Of a stretch of 64,000 nucleotides of DNA, positions 47,301 through 59,300 are shown one piece after another (the first letter of the stretch is position 1; every line of letters starts with the position of its first letter). The translations under genes and the position numbers were made by a program. This DNA comes from Chrysaora quinquecirrha. Taxonomy: Eukaryota; Cnidaria; Scyphozoa; Semaeostomeae; Pelagiidae. A model generated the notes under the pieces. That model did not search any database. It saw nothing but the letters and a program-made list of their open reading frames with translations, and was not told the DNA's origin. The stretch covers positions 7,248,545-7,312,544 of the forward strand of contig JACTAT010000040.1 in the NCBI GenBank assembly GCA_014526335.1. The letters are read 5' to 3'.

Positions 47301-50300
47301 TGAATGTGCATGCTGACGAATGCAGTGCGAAATTAGAATGCTGACGAGTATAGTACGAAATAAGAATGCTGACGAATAATACATGATGAATCTATGAAAT
47401 GAACAAGCTGACGGATACAGGATGAAATGAACAGGCAGGGGGGTTTAATAGAGAAAGGATCCTTGATAGGAGATGGGAATCAACAAAGAGAGGGTGCTTA
47501 GGGGCTTTACAGAGAGGGCTTAATAGAGCTAGGGGGCTTACTAGAGAGAGGGACTTCACAAAGAAATGGGGCTAAATAGAGAGATGGTGCACTTTAGCAC
47601 TTTAATGATATGTTGTTTCTTTACTTTACACTTTTCTGTGTCCTGCCTCCTTCAGTTTTGCTCTGTTTTCAATATTTGAAGTCAATAATTCTGATCAAAC
47701 ATTTGTTTTTTTAGCTCGATCTGAAGCTGCACGATTTCTCATTGAACATGGGGCTCCTGTTGGTGTCTATGACGACAGTGGAACACCTTGCCTCTCTCTC
47801 ATGATCGAAAAATGCCTCATATTGCAATTGAGGCTGTCGAACAGTTTCATTACATCGACCGAGCATTTAGGAAGCATTATTTCTACCTCAGTTATCTTGA
47901 AAAAGATCCAAAGTATTTAGCTGAAAAGACACCTTCAAGTACGCGGGAAAAACGCGAGATGAAAGAAAAGAAACAAGAAGAGAAGCGAATCTTGAAAGAA
48001 AAAGGTTTGAAAAAACCAAAGAAGGGAAAAACTTTTGCGAAAGTCCCATTGGAGGTACGTGTTTTTGTCTTCTCTCCTCATAAGCAGCCATGTTGCTTGA
48101 AAATTACGTTTGATTGTTGGCTTATTTACTTGTCATCCTAATTTCGCCAGGAGCATGTCGAATTTCCTCGATCAAGCGCCCGGGGCCTTTATTTAAAAAT
48201 CCGTCTCAACGAGGAGCTGTTATTTAAAGAGTTGACGAATAAACCCACGTTTCGCAGCAACTGGCAGACAGTGGCTCTTGATTGCTCCTTCAGGAGCTTG
48301 CACATAATCGAGGATATACGGTAAGTTAAGAGTTGGGCCCTAAATTTCCTCTAATAACCCTTAAAATGCTGCATGGGCAATGATGGAGTTGGCTGTTTGG
48401 TTATGTCCTGACATTGCTGTCCTTCCAATACTTGGCCAATGTTCAGGTCAAGCGAGATCCTACAAACTGAGAGATAGATGCTAGAAGGTGGTCAAGCAAA
48501 TGCTGACAAGATGGGATGGAATTCTTGATGATTTCGTCTCCGTTCCTAGCTGACAGACTGGCATGTGGGATGTGAATAGGCCGTTAATTTGAAACATTTT
48601 TCATTTCTTTTCAAGGTCATCATCCAATACAACCAACTTGATCTGATCATGCATCCAGTATTTCAACGTCTTCTCACAGTCAAATGGAATTTATTTGGAA
48701 AATGGGGCGTGTTTGGTATTGTTGGCATTAACTTGTTCTACACGCTTATCTGGACTGTCCTTGGCATTTTTCTACCAAGACACAATGAATCATATTACAA
48801 CCCTCCGAAAGATAATTGGTGGAGAATGGTGTTGGAAATCATTGGAGTTATCCTCACTGTCTTTTTCATTTATAACGTAAGTAATCATTTTTTTGCTCTA
48901 AAGTACACCTTTTTTTAACATTTTTACTTTGCTCTGAGGCTAAATTTTAGGGAAATATTTGGTCCTATTAATGCGTCAAAGTTATGCTGCAGCGAATATA
49001 ATTCAGTTGTGAATCTTCATCTTCGCCCTTACTCCACCATAACTGCGGCTGTGGATTCATGGGATGATTCATATGGAGCAAAAATTCTCCTATGAAAATA
49101 ATTGCTTGACCACAAGTTTCTTACGCAATGTTTAACCTCAATAAATTTGAAAGTTGCAATGTAAGATCCAAAGTAAAGGCTTTATCTTGGAAGGCAAAAT
49201 TCACTTAACAATTATACTTATTTTGACTGTGTGGAATTGATGGAGACGATTGTAGGAATGTCAAAATAAAAACACTAATTTCAGGACGTAACGCGTAACA
49301 GGACAAGCAAATGGTTGCTTGTTAGAAAAAAGCTGATATATGTAACAACTGAATGTTTGAAAGGAGATATAAAAGGCCCTGGCCAAGCGACCAAACATTG
49401 TTCGTCAAACATTTGAAATTTGCTTGTCAAGCAAAATGTTTGATCGTTTGGCCACCTTCAAAGACATTGCTTGTCCAAGATTTTTCACAAAACATTTTTC
49501 CAACATTCAAGCAAAAAATATTTTTGAACTTTTTCAAAAACATCACAACACAAATTTTGCTTACTTTTGCTTGTCAAGCAATGTTTGATCGTTTGGCCGC
49601 CTTTCCAACATTGCTTGTCAAACGTTTCTTTATTATTGCCACGCTTAAACAACTTGCAACATTTTGGCACATAGCAACATTTCTTAACAACAAGACGTTC
49701 GTGCTTGCGTTGCGAATTAGCAAAGGTTGTTCCAAATTATTGGACAACAATGTTTTGGGACGTGGCATTTGTTGTAAAGCAAACTTAAAATGTTTGACCA
49801 ACAATGTTTGACCGTTGACCAACAATGTTTGACCGCCTAAGGCTCCTCAGAGTATAGATGTAATAAACAAGTAAAGAAACTCTTGACGAAAAAGGTGTTT
49901 CAATCCCGGTGTCGATCCAATGCATAAAGGAACCAAAATTTGAAATATTTGATATTCTTTTCTTTTTTTAGGAAATAAAACAAGTACGCCAGGAAGAAAA
50001 GAACCATAATCAATGGCGTTTATGGCGCACACGACAGGTCGAAAGAGATATTGATTACTGTCATCCAAGATGGCCGGAAGAACGGAAATATCTCGACTCT
50101 GAACTTCAGCAAATACGAACATACCAGAGAACGTATTTCAGAGAACCTTGGAACATTTTCGAATGGATCACATACTTTGTTGTTCTGACTCTGGTCATAA
50201 CTCGAATAATGGCGGTTGTTTCCAAGAACAAGATCGCTGAGAAAGTTCATCCACGTGTTTACTCGCTAGGCCTAATCGTTATCTGGTTGAGATTTATGAG

Positions 50301-53104
50301 ATCATGCCGTGCGTTTAGAAGTCTTGGCCCTTTTATCGCCATCCTTGGCTCTGTTATCGCCGATACTTTGAAATTCGCTTTTCTGTTCTTTGAGTTCTTC
50401 ATTCCGTATACAGTGGGGTTCTGGATTCTTTTTGGTGGTTCACTTCATGGAAAAATAATGGGTGAGAATGCAAAAGACTGGGCTAAATTCAATGATCTTG
50501 TCTTCTCAGTTTGGCAGGTATGTCGAATGAAATTTTTCATCATAGAATTAAGTATCCTCAAATATGTCTTGATGTAAATTTTCTTTACCTAGCGTGTTGT
50601 ATTCCTGTTAATTCCTTCATAGGGCTTGGTATGAAATTTTTAAGGCTCTTATCCATTATCTTTAGGCCAAACGATCAAACATTGTCCGTAAAACATTTAA
50701 GATTTGCTTTACAAGCAATGTTTGGCCATTCGGCCACGCCGCAAAACAATGTTTTACAAGCAGAACTACTAAGAAATGCTTTTGAAAAACTTTAGAAATA
50801 TTTTCTGCTTGTCAGAAGAAAAATGTTATGTTTTGCAACGATGCTTAGCTGTAAATGGTAATGTTTGACGAACAATGTTTGATCCTTTGCCCAGTACCTT
50901 GGACTTTCGATCTGAACACTTTTCGATGTCTCAAGTTCACTAATACGATACACGGTGCTACAAACTAGGCAGAGCTCATTATAGCAAGTTTCCCTATAGT
51001 GATCTATTGTTGGTTGCAAACCATGGTACCTCAATTCCTCCTCCAAACACAGCATTTGTTTGAGTCACACCCCATCTATTTCGATAGGAATAAAATGGCG
51101 TTGTTGGTTCTAGCCTATAATGGGGAAACAGTTGATTGCCTTTTCTTTTTCGATGGCGATTCAAGCCAGGCAATGTGTCCTGGTCATATTGCAAACATTG
51201 CTTGTGAGAATAAGCGAATTCCACTTGTCAAGCAGTGTTTTTTGACTCTTCCAATCGAACAGTGCTTGTAAAGTAAATCGCAAATGTTTACCCAAACATG
51301 TTTAATCATTTGACCCGGGGCTAAGAGCATAATAACACCCTAAAGTTGTTCTTTTTATTAACGTTTATCTCTACTTTTCCAGATGACCTTAGTCGGTGAT
51401 TTCAACTGGGATGGACTCGTTGCCGTTGATAGGCTGATGGCTCAAGTGCTTGTTGGAACGTATTTTGCGTTGACTGCCGTCGTATGCTTGAATCTCTACA
51501 TTGCCCTGCTGTCAGATACATTCTCTCGTGTGTATGCGCAAGCGCAAGCCAATGCTGTAATGCAGCAAGCTCAATTGATTATATCAGTTGAAAAAGCTCT
51601 TTCAAAGAAGAGGAAAACAAAATTTGGTCATCATATGCAAGACGAATGTGGTCCACTGGTGAGATTTTTGTTTATATCCAATGTAAGGCACTGGACAAAT
51701 GTACTGAACATTTCAATGAACATCATCCAAAGTTGAAGTTCAGTGGAAAATCCTGTCCATTTAGCCAGCTCGTTCAGTCACTCAACATTGTTAGAAAGTG
51801 AATGTTTGATCGGATGTAATAATGTCCGTTGATCAATATTTGTTCAGTGGCATGTTCAGTTCATTTTGCAACTCAAATGAACAAGCACTGACCATTGACC
51901 CATTGTTCTACGACTAGCGTCAACGTTCTCCATTTTTTTATGGACCAATCTCGAGTTTCGCGCAAAATTAACTGCATAGTGCATGCAGCGTCTGGTGGTG
52001 TCAGAAGCCCAGCGAGGTCGGGGTTTTAGCCTCAGCTACAGTAGCGTCACCACCAGGGTTGAGGTCTCTATTAGTTTACCTATTACTAAGATCGTAGCGA
52101 CTTGGCGATTTAGCCTCCCAGCCACCTTCAAGGTAGCTGGGAGGCTAAATTATGCGTGTAAAACTAACTTGACCACGCTGCCACATGATTGCAGGACTTG
52201 CTCGTTACTGATTAGTTCGATCTGTTCCTTACGTTACATACCTTTAATAACGTATTCTAACATATTCAATTGTCCTTTACAGGAAGTTTATGCGCGAGAT
52301 GAAGGCAACTCTCCCGATGATCACGAAAATGATAATTTTGAAAAAGTAACTCGACAAATTTGCAACAGAATCGGCGAGCTTGAGGACAATCTAAAGGCAG
52401 AACGCCAACACACGCGTCATCCAGATGACGGCAATCGCTCTTGGAGAGGAAGTGGATACTTCGGCGGCGGCGGTGGAGGTGGCGGCGGTGGCGGTGGTGG
52501 TGGAAGAGGTAACCAAGGAAGAGATACTTCACTGCAGCCAATGATTGAGCATCAGAATAAACAAATGCAAGATATCAAAATTGAGCTGGATGAAATCAAG
52601 CAGTTGCTGTTTAGATTGCTGAAAATGCCGCCTTCGCAAACCCAGCTTTCACAGTTGACAAAACAATCCTCCGTCGACCTTCAGCGTCCAACATCGAGTA
52701 ACAGTCTCGTTAGAATGGCGCCAGATTCGGTTGACAACCGCAAGTCTTACGCGTCCTCTGGCAGACTAGAAACAGCACCGTTTATTCCGTCTGGCAGTAA
52801 CTTCTTCCCGCCACATCAAGTCCGACGGCCGCAAGATCAGAGCGCCGGCTATATGACGGAGCCCGACCGTGGCCAGGGAAAGAAACGAAGGCGACGAGGA
52901 AGAGGGAAGAAAGGTGGGTCCGTTGATTACGACAGTGATGTGAATAGCACAGTATCTGAGCAGATGCCGATGCTGAATTTCAGCCAGCCCTACCAACAAC
53001 AATATCAACCACAGTCTAACCAAGGAACGAGAAATCGGCGTGGAAAGGGCGGCAAATTGTTGACAGGAAGCTGGGAAGATATCCGATCGGAAACTGATGC
53101 ATAA
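41388..53104 (+). CDS. Ankyrin-repeat TRP-type cation channel (TRPA/TRPV-like)
   Basis: Exons: 41388-42127, 46693-46854, 47715-48054, 48151-48320, 48616-48876, 49972-50517, 51383-51658 and 52283-53104 (TAA), about 1106 residues. An acidic/basic N-terminus leads to about four ankyrin repeats (GQTIMHEIS, GRTPLHLAS, QTPMHYAAK, RTPLFVAAE), a Lys/Glu linker and the pre-S1 motif HPVFQRLLTVKW. Six membrane segments follow: S1 GVFGIVGINLFYTLIWTVLG, S2 LEIIGVILTVFFIY, S3 WITYFVVLTLVITRIMAVV, an S4-S5 block with RFMRSCRAFR, the pore loop MTLVGDFNWDGL, and S6 VLVGTYFALTAVVCLNLYIALL. The long C-tail has a poly-Gly run and a basic KKRRRRGRGKK stretch. Few ankyrins and the pre-S1 KW motif suggest a TRPA/TRPV-like invertebrate channel; the subfamily is unsure. 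Apparent one-base indels lie at about 41540, 41941-41944 and 47808-47812, with a phase mismatch at the 48320/48616 junction. AATAAA is at 53358. Confidence 0.87.
43782..44143. mobile_element. TIR element with repeated AAGAAC word (copy G)
   Basis: Near-perfect ends: tacactctttttttataag / cttataaaaaaaagagtgta. The word taagaac or ttaagaac recurs about seven times inside (43797-44095). The same plan as 34503-34887, but with a different word. It lies in TRP intron 1. Confidence 0.8.
44419..44672. mobile_element. TIR element with repeated AAGCAAC word (copy H)
   Basis: The ends are tacacttttttttttaataag and cttattgaaaaaaaaagtgta. aagcaac occurs at about 44438, 44453 and 44617, and its complement at 44648. 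It also shares agggctga / gagggctggac with copy F. It lies in TRP intron 1. Confidence 0.8.
45170..45255. repeat. Dispersed repeat, CGTCAGAAACAGACCGAAAC family
   Basis: ctcctcagagtatgaacgtc, agaaacagaccgaaacact and ttatacccagatgcggatc recur at 60415-60500 and, in part, at 60560-60625 and 49850-49925. Nature unknown. Confidence 0.5.
47040..47420. repeat. Minisatellite of about 27-30 bp units
   Basis: Units like aacatgctgacgaatgcag, followed by tgcgaaattaga or tgaaatga, repeat about a dozen times with drift. It lies in TRP intron 2. Confidence 0.8.
49375..49837. mobile_element. Foldback MITE, CAAACATTG family, copy 4 (long)
   Basis: The left end is ggccctggccaagcgaccaa and the right end ttgaccgcc followed by taa. 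aacattg, caagcaatgtttgatcgttt and tggccac words repeat throughout. It is longer than the other copies, perhaps by internal duplication. It lies in the TRP intron 48877-49971. Confidence 0.75.
50665..50898. mobile_element. Foldback MITE, CAAACATTG family, copy 5
   Basis: The ends are ggccaaacgatcaaacattg and caatgtttgatcctttgccc. It lies in the TRP intron 50518-51382. A degraded relative may extend over 51160-51320. Confidence 0.75.
51985..52110 (+). repeat. SINE-like repeat (degraded B box)
   Basis: tctggtggtgtcagaagccc, gggttttagcctcag, agtagcgtcacc, ttgaggtctctattag and aagatcgtagcgact follow the word order of the copies at 11866 and 27045. It lies in the last TRP intron. Confidence 0.5.
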
Positions 53105-54355
53105 TTCAAGGAATAATAGGGTATTCTGACATTTGATGAAATCGCATCGTTTTGGTGAGTTGTTCTAATGTTTATGTCCAAAGCTAACAGAAACATTGCT
53201 GCTTTTCAATTTGAAGCATAGGAACTTACGCGGAAACCTTATGCAACTTGTCAGAATATATCTTAAAGTTCAGTAGACCTAAATTTCACTTGGTAAGGTT
53301 AGTTGATTTTAAGTCTCAGGCGAACCCATCAGAACTTTCACATCCACAAGAACTGTAAATAAAGAAAAGACTTTATTTTTCTTAAGTTAATGTTTTAGCA
53401 TTTAAGGGGGTATAGTAGAAATTGTGACAGTGTGTAGAACTCTTCGAGGTTTAGCAGTTTTACGACTTGCAGTTGCTTGCCTTAAAACATAATTTCTTGT
53501 TAATGCTAGATAAACCATTCTAGCAATTAACAAATCATAGTTAGTGCTTGAAACTTTCATGTAAGGTTTTTGCACATGAATTAAGAATACCCTTCGTGCA
53601 GTGTGAAACGGGATTACATATTGCCACGGATAGTTGTTTGTAGTAGGTTACTCTAAAGCTAAGCCAGCTGAATTCGACGAGGCCATTTCGAGATTCCGCG
53701 ATGCTAATTCTGGTCGCTCTAAACCATGGCTGTAATCTTTTAAGTAACCATAAAGAGGCTGGTTTCTCTTTTTGCATGTTTGAATAAGTGAGAGATGATG
53801 CATTTATGCCCAAAAAGGCCTAGAACGAGGCTTCGATGAGAACGTAGCTGGTAGCTACATCAGTCAAACTTTGCCCCTCGACATATTTCTTTATGCCCGT
53901 GTTCCTTTCATAGGCATATCGTTAAAAAATAACGAGAACCACTTTAATGCAGCAGTTGAAACTGTAGATATAAAAAGACAAATTATTTGTCCGGTACTTG
54001 AATTACAGACCGATTCTATGATTTATTTTATTAACTTATACTTTGGGCCACAATTAGATAATTAACGAATACCTTTTCTGCTAATATATTTTTGATTTCA
54101 TCGTGTCTTAAAGAGTTGTTGTGTATGGACTTGTTAATTGTAATATAGCAGAGATGCCAGTGGACATTTAAACAACGTTAATATTTGGGTTTTTGCGTGA
54201 AATATAACGGTTTATTGATAACTTATGTCTTAGTTAGAAGTATCACAACGTTCAGGTTTGGTTGTTTTAGACCGTAAATGATTTAGAGAAGACAGTCAGT
54301 ACTTGCGTTTTCACCATGAAGTGAATTTCACACGAATTTCTTATTTGGATACTAA

Positions 54356-54649
54356 GGCCCTGGCTAAATGACCAAACATTGTTTATTAAACATTTGAAAT
54401 TTGCTCGTCAAACACATTGTGTAACCGCTTGGTCACGTCGGAAAACAATGCTCGTCGAACTTTTTTGCTCATGTTTAACAAAAAATGTTTTTGAACTTTT
54501 TGGAAAACAGCGTGCAACAAATGTACAGTATTTTTGCTTTTCAAGTGGTTCCAGTAATGTTTTGTGACGTGGACAAACTTTTTTAAACATTTCTTGACAA
54601 GCAACCTTCAAATGTTTGAAAAATAATGTTTGATCTTTTGGCCAGGGCC
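54356..54649. mobile_element. Foldback MITE, CAAACATTG family, copy 6
   Basis: The best-preserved ends of the family: ggccctggctaaatgaccaa and ttgatcttttggccagggcc, flanked by exact taa duplications (54353-54355, 54650-54652). Confidence 0.85.
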
Positions 54650-55199
54650 TAACAAGTACATTTTTGCAGAAAGCCGAGACATGTTTGTTTCTTTCTTGTG
54701 AAACAGTGGACGTCAAACTGTCTCCGAGTTAGAACTAACTTGCAATTAAATTGGTTGCACAATTAGATTTTCACCCTTATTTGTGGACTAGAATTTGGAG
54801 TTAACTTTCTACACATAGGCTTTCTACTTCCATAGGAACCTGTCGTGTACTGTAATGATTACGCGATTTTGTTATATAGTAGCTAATAGTAAGAGGTATT
54901 TTGTATTTTTATATTGAAAGAAACTTAGTGATGTTTATTTCTGTGTCGTATCTAGTTTTTCCCGGTTTTTCAAAGCAGTGCTATGTCGTGGTTCCACGCT
55001 GCACGCGAGCGAGTCCACACGCACTACAGTACTGCGGTGGATATGCGCTATTGTGGTGGTATTTTTGGCGTACTGTGGTGGATACGCACTACTGTGGTGG
55101 GCTGTTATGCTTGAAATAGTGAGGTTGTGTTCTCGTGTATCTCCGTTCACTTTTCTCATTGTCTCCTTCACAGCGCTATCACCCCATACAACGTGTGTG

Positions 55200-55320
55200 C
55201 AGTAGTGTGGGGGATGTGCAGTAGTGTGGGGGATATTCAGTAGCGCGGAGGGATATCATGAGTTGCACGGGGAGGCATCTCTGAGTAGTGTGGGGGATGT
55301 TCAGTAGTGTGGAGGATATC
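55200..55320. repeat. Short tandem repeat, cagtagtgtgggggat
   Basis: cagtagtgtgggggatgtg, cagtagtgtgggggatattc, cagtagcgcggagggat and later copies. The wording is akin to the upstream tactgtggtggata stretch and the array at 34932. Confidence 0.7.
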
Positions 55321-56393
55321 AATTGACTCGCACGACTTTGTGTTCGGATGAATAAAGATTTAGATTTAGGGTAAGTCTAGTTCTCGTGGGACAAACAATA
55401 TTTTTGAGCAGGCTCTTCTTTTTACAAGAACAGGAGCGTAATTCTGGGGGAAAATTTATAAATTGATTTCAGATTCCGTAGCGATGAAAATCGATTCGCG
55501 CGAAAAGTGGGAATCCGCCTTATTATAGAGAGAAACAAGTTGTTCCGCATTCCGCAATACCTAGCTGGTAACTCCTTCCCCGTAAGCTCCGTAATTTTTC
55601 ACGGGAAGGAAAAATACCTTGACCTTTTTTGGATCCTTCACCATTGGTGTCGTTGTTTCCGTGCAAAGGTGCGAGGCACATACGCATGCGTGTTCAATAA
55701 TTAGTGAGACCAGTTCGATTCTTCGATGTGTTGTTGTCTCAGTGTTGCCACACGTAGGGATTTCCACCTACTTTAGGGATTTTTATGAATTTGTAGGTTG
55801 TAGGGAAAACCTACGGGATAAATGAAGAAAAGTAGGTAGATTTCTGGAAATTGTAGGGATTTTTAATTTTTCACCGCCAAACAATCGAATCTGTCTTTGA
55901 TCATCAATTAGCTTTTATTGATTTCCTCTGGGGTAGTTTCCGAAAAGAGCATAAAAGACAATAGAAACTTACACCTTGTAGAAACCTGTTAAAATCTTTG
56001 TTCTACTTCGATTCCCCCTATGCATGTTACTCCCAATTTGGGAGAAGCTGTTTCTATAGATGTTTTTAAGTTAAGGACTTAAGCATTTTCCAACCAATTT
56101 CAATGTTGACAACCTCCTTGCAAGTTATCATGCAAATGCAAGAAGTTCTTTCAGCGAATGAACGAGAAACTGTAGCAGCTTTTGCTCTAGAGTGAAATTT
56201 GTATTCTGATGCTTGTAAAGTCTTCATTTTTCTGTTGAATAACATTTATGCTTATAAATAGTTGATATATACACTGTGTTGTCATTCTGGTTGTTCCTGT
56301 GGCTTTGTTTCATAACATAAAATTTTGTGCCCTGCGTTTTAATTCTGCCAGACTCTGCCCTTTTTTTTCAAACCAAAGAAGGTTCTTCAAAAG

Positions 56394-59300
56394 ATGAATT
56401 TTCTAAGTAAACGGCTCATACAGGTATAGGCCTACTTAGTTTTATTACAATTATAATTGGATTTTCGTTTTGAAAAAGGCGGTCTATCTACGGGCCTAAA
56501 AGACTTGCAGACATAAATGAGTTGAGTCAACATTTGGGCCTTAGGCCACATAAAAATAAAGTTCCTGGAAATTTATTTGGTTTACCTTGTATTTGTATTC
56601 TCCTGCATTGCCCCGAACCCTACCAGCACAGAAAAGTCCCACCTTTCATCGATCTGTAGATATGTCTTGAAAAACGCCAGACCCCCAAATTTAGACAAAG
56701 GTTGGCAACGTTACGTTACATATAGGGACGTTACATATAGGGACGTTACATATAGGGACGCTATCAAAATCACTGCAACGGTCATTTTTTTCAATTGAAA
56801 ATAAATGCATGTAACAATGTCCATTGTATCCATTGTTAAATGTCTGTTCCAAGTTCCAGGGGGGTTGCATCAACAAGGCTTAAGGTGGCAGCACTGATAA
56901 ACAATTTTTTTAGTAATTAATTTTTTTCAATGCAAAATGAGAGGCAATCACCTCTATTGTTGATTTTCTGTTCCAGGGGGTTCCATCAACCTGTGTTAAG
57001 GTGGCGGCGCTGAGAAACAACTTTTTTTAGTAATTATTTTTTTCAATGCAAAACGAGAGGCAATCACCTCCATGGTTGATTTTCTGTTCCAGGGGGTTCC
57101 ATCAACATGTGTTAAGGTGGCGGCAGTGTTTAAAATTTATTTGCAGTAATTTTAATCAAATAAAATAAACACGTATAATAGATACAAGTATTATATCAAA
57201 TAGCACAAGTATTAATGTGAAATGACTGTTTAACGGGGGGTTCAGGCATCCTGTATTAAGGTGGTAGCACTGATGATAATAAATCCATATAGCTGCATTA
57301 GAGACAGTAGGGAAGTTTTCTATAGTTACGTTACATATAGGGACGTTACATAAAGGGACGGTAGTGAGGTTACCTATAGTTACGTTACATATAGGGACGT
57401 TACATATAGGGACGGTAGTAAGGTTACGTATTACGTAACATATAGGGACGTTACATATAGGGACGTTACATATAGGGACGTTACATATAGGGATGGTAGA
57501 GAGGTAACCTATACTTACGTTACATATAGGGACGATATTGATGTTACCTAAGTGAAGCTACATATACTTACGTTACATATAGGGACGTTACATATAGGGT
57601 AGAGGTAACCTACAGTTAACCTAGGAGTTACGTTATATACGTTAGGAAGTTAACTATAGTTACATATAGGAAAGTTACATACAGGTTTCACTTTATTAGC
57701 AAGAGGGTGGCAGTATGACAAGTTGCAGCATATAGTATTATACCAATATAATACTGGTTTGAAAGTTCTCCAATGCATCGACATTCGACATAAAAATAAC
57801 AAAAAACGTTTATCATATAGAAAATCAAACACTTAAGGATGCCTGAACCCCCCGTTAAACAGTCATTTCAAATTAATACTTGTGCTATTTGATATAATAC
57901 TTGCATCTATTATACGTGTTTATTTTATTTGATTAAAATTACTGCAAATAAATTTTAAACACAGGTTGATGGAACCCCCTGGAACAGAAAATCAACAATG
58001 GAAGTGATTGCCTCTCGTTTTGCATTGAAAAAAAATAATTACTAAAAAAATTGTTTATCAGTGCTGCCACCTTAAGCCTTGTTGATGCAACCCCCTGGAA
58101 CTTGGAACAGACATTTAACAATGGATACAATGGACATTGTTACATGCATTTATTTTCATTTGAAAAAAATGACCGTTGCAGTGATTTTGATAGCGTCCCT
58201 ATATGTAACGTCCCTATATGTAACGTCCCTATATGTAACGTAACGTTGCCACTATGGGTGCAAATTTAACTTTTAACCACATTAAACTTTTCATTAGGTG
58301 AAGTTGAATTGTGAAATAGTGTGTTTAGCATCAGTCCAAGGATCTCTGTAACAGGTTAACTAATTGAGAGCACAGAATAGGGAGTTCTAACTAGCTCCCT
58401 ATTCTGCGTCAAGACCTTGACCCTGGCTATGATGCTACAGTGGTCTGCCAAACCCCAACATCGCTAACTTTCTGACACCACTTTCCTTTTGTGAATGTGT
58501 CCGCTAAACTACAATTTTAGCACTTTATATCTTAACAATAATATTTTCCTCCATTTTTCTTTCCAGTGTGCTTCAAAATGGCAGTTGAATGCCTCAAAGA
58601 AGATTGCCATGAAAGCAATGTCTTCCCTGGTTGGTGATTTGGAAGAAATTTTAACCCTTGAATCTCGGCCACCTCTGCAATCATTTACTGAAGAAGAAAA
58701 TATGATGAAAGAAACAGGTAGTTTAATATTATAATCATTTTGCAGAGTGTAGATTGATTTCTAAAGTGCTGTTGCATTAAGGGGTTTATGTTTACCTTAC
58801 AATCATGTATAAGGGTGTATCTTAGAAGAGGGATGGTTCCAAAAATGGTCTTTGTAAATCAAACATAAATTGGTTGATTGAATTGGGAAATAACAGTCAT
58901 TTGATAAAATTGTCCTGTACCTTAGATTTTGAGTTACTAAATGACAACCAGTATATCTTACAATAAATAAACTTTACCAATTTCCAAATGGAGCATACCC
59001 CTACATGGATGCATCCCATGTGCCATGTGCCTTATTTGAGGGCCGTAAATATATATCCCTTTCATGCTTGCTTGGCAGCTCTGAATATCTTAAGAAACTC
59101 CTTTTAGTTGCAAGATTTGCTGAAGAACAAATAAAGCCACATGTACAGCAAATGGATCAAGAATCAAAAATGCGAGATGACATCATCAAAGGATTGTTTG
59201 ATCTTGGGGTGAGTTTACAGTTAAAATGCTTTGTAAAATTGATTAAATAAGGAATGGCTTTCAGTTTTTTGTTTGGCATTCAGTGACTTTAAGATCATTT

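Larger units (their letters stand above)
53105..56393. other. Intergenic region, TRP to ACADSB
   Basis: The region holds the TRP 3' UTR with AATAAA at 53358-53363, a CAAACATTG-family MITE (54356-54649) and two stretches related to the 64-bp array (55020-55100, with gtagtgtgggggat repeats 55200-55320). I see no other coding exon. Confidence 0.6.
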
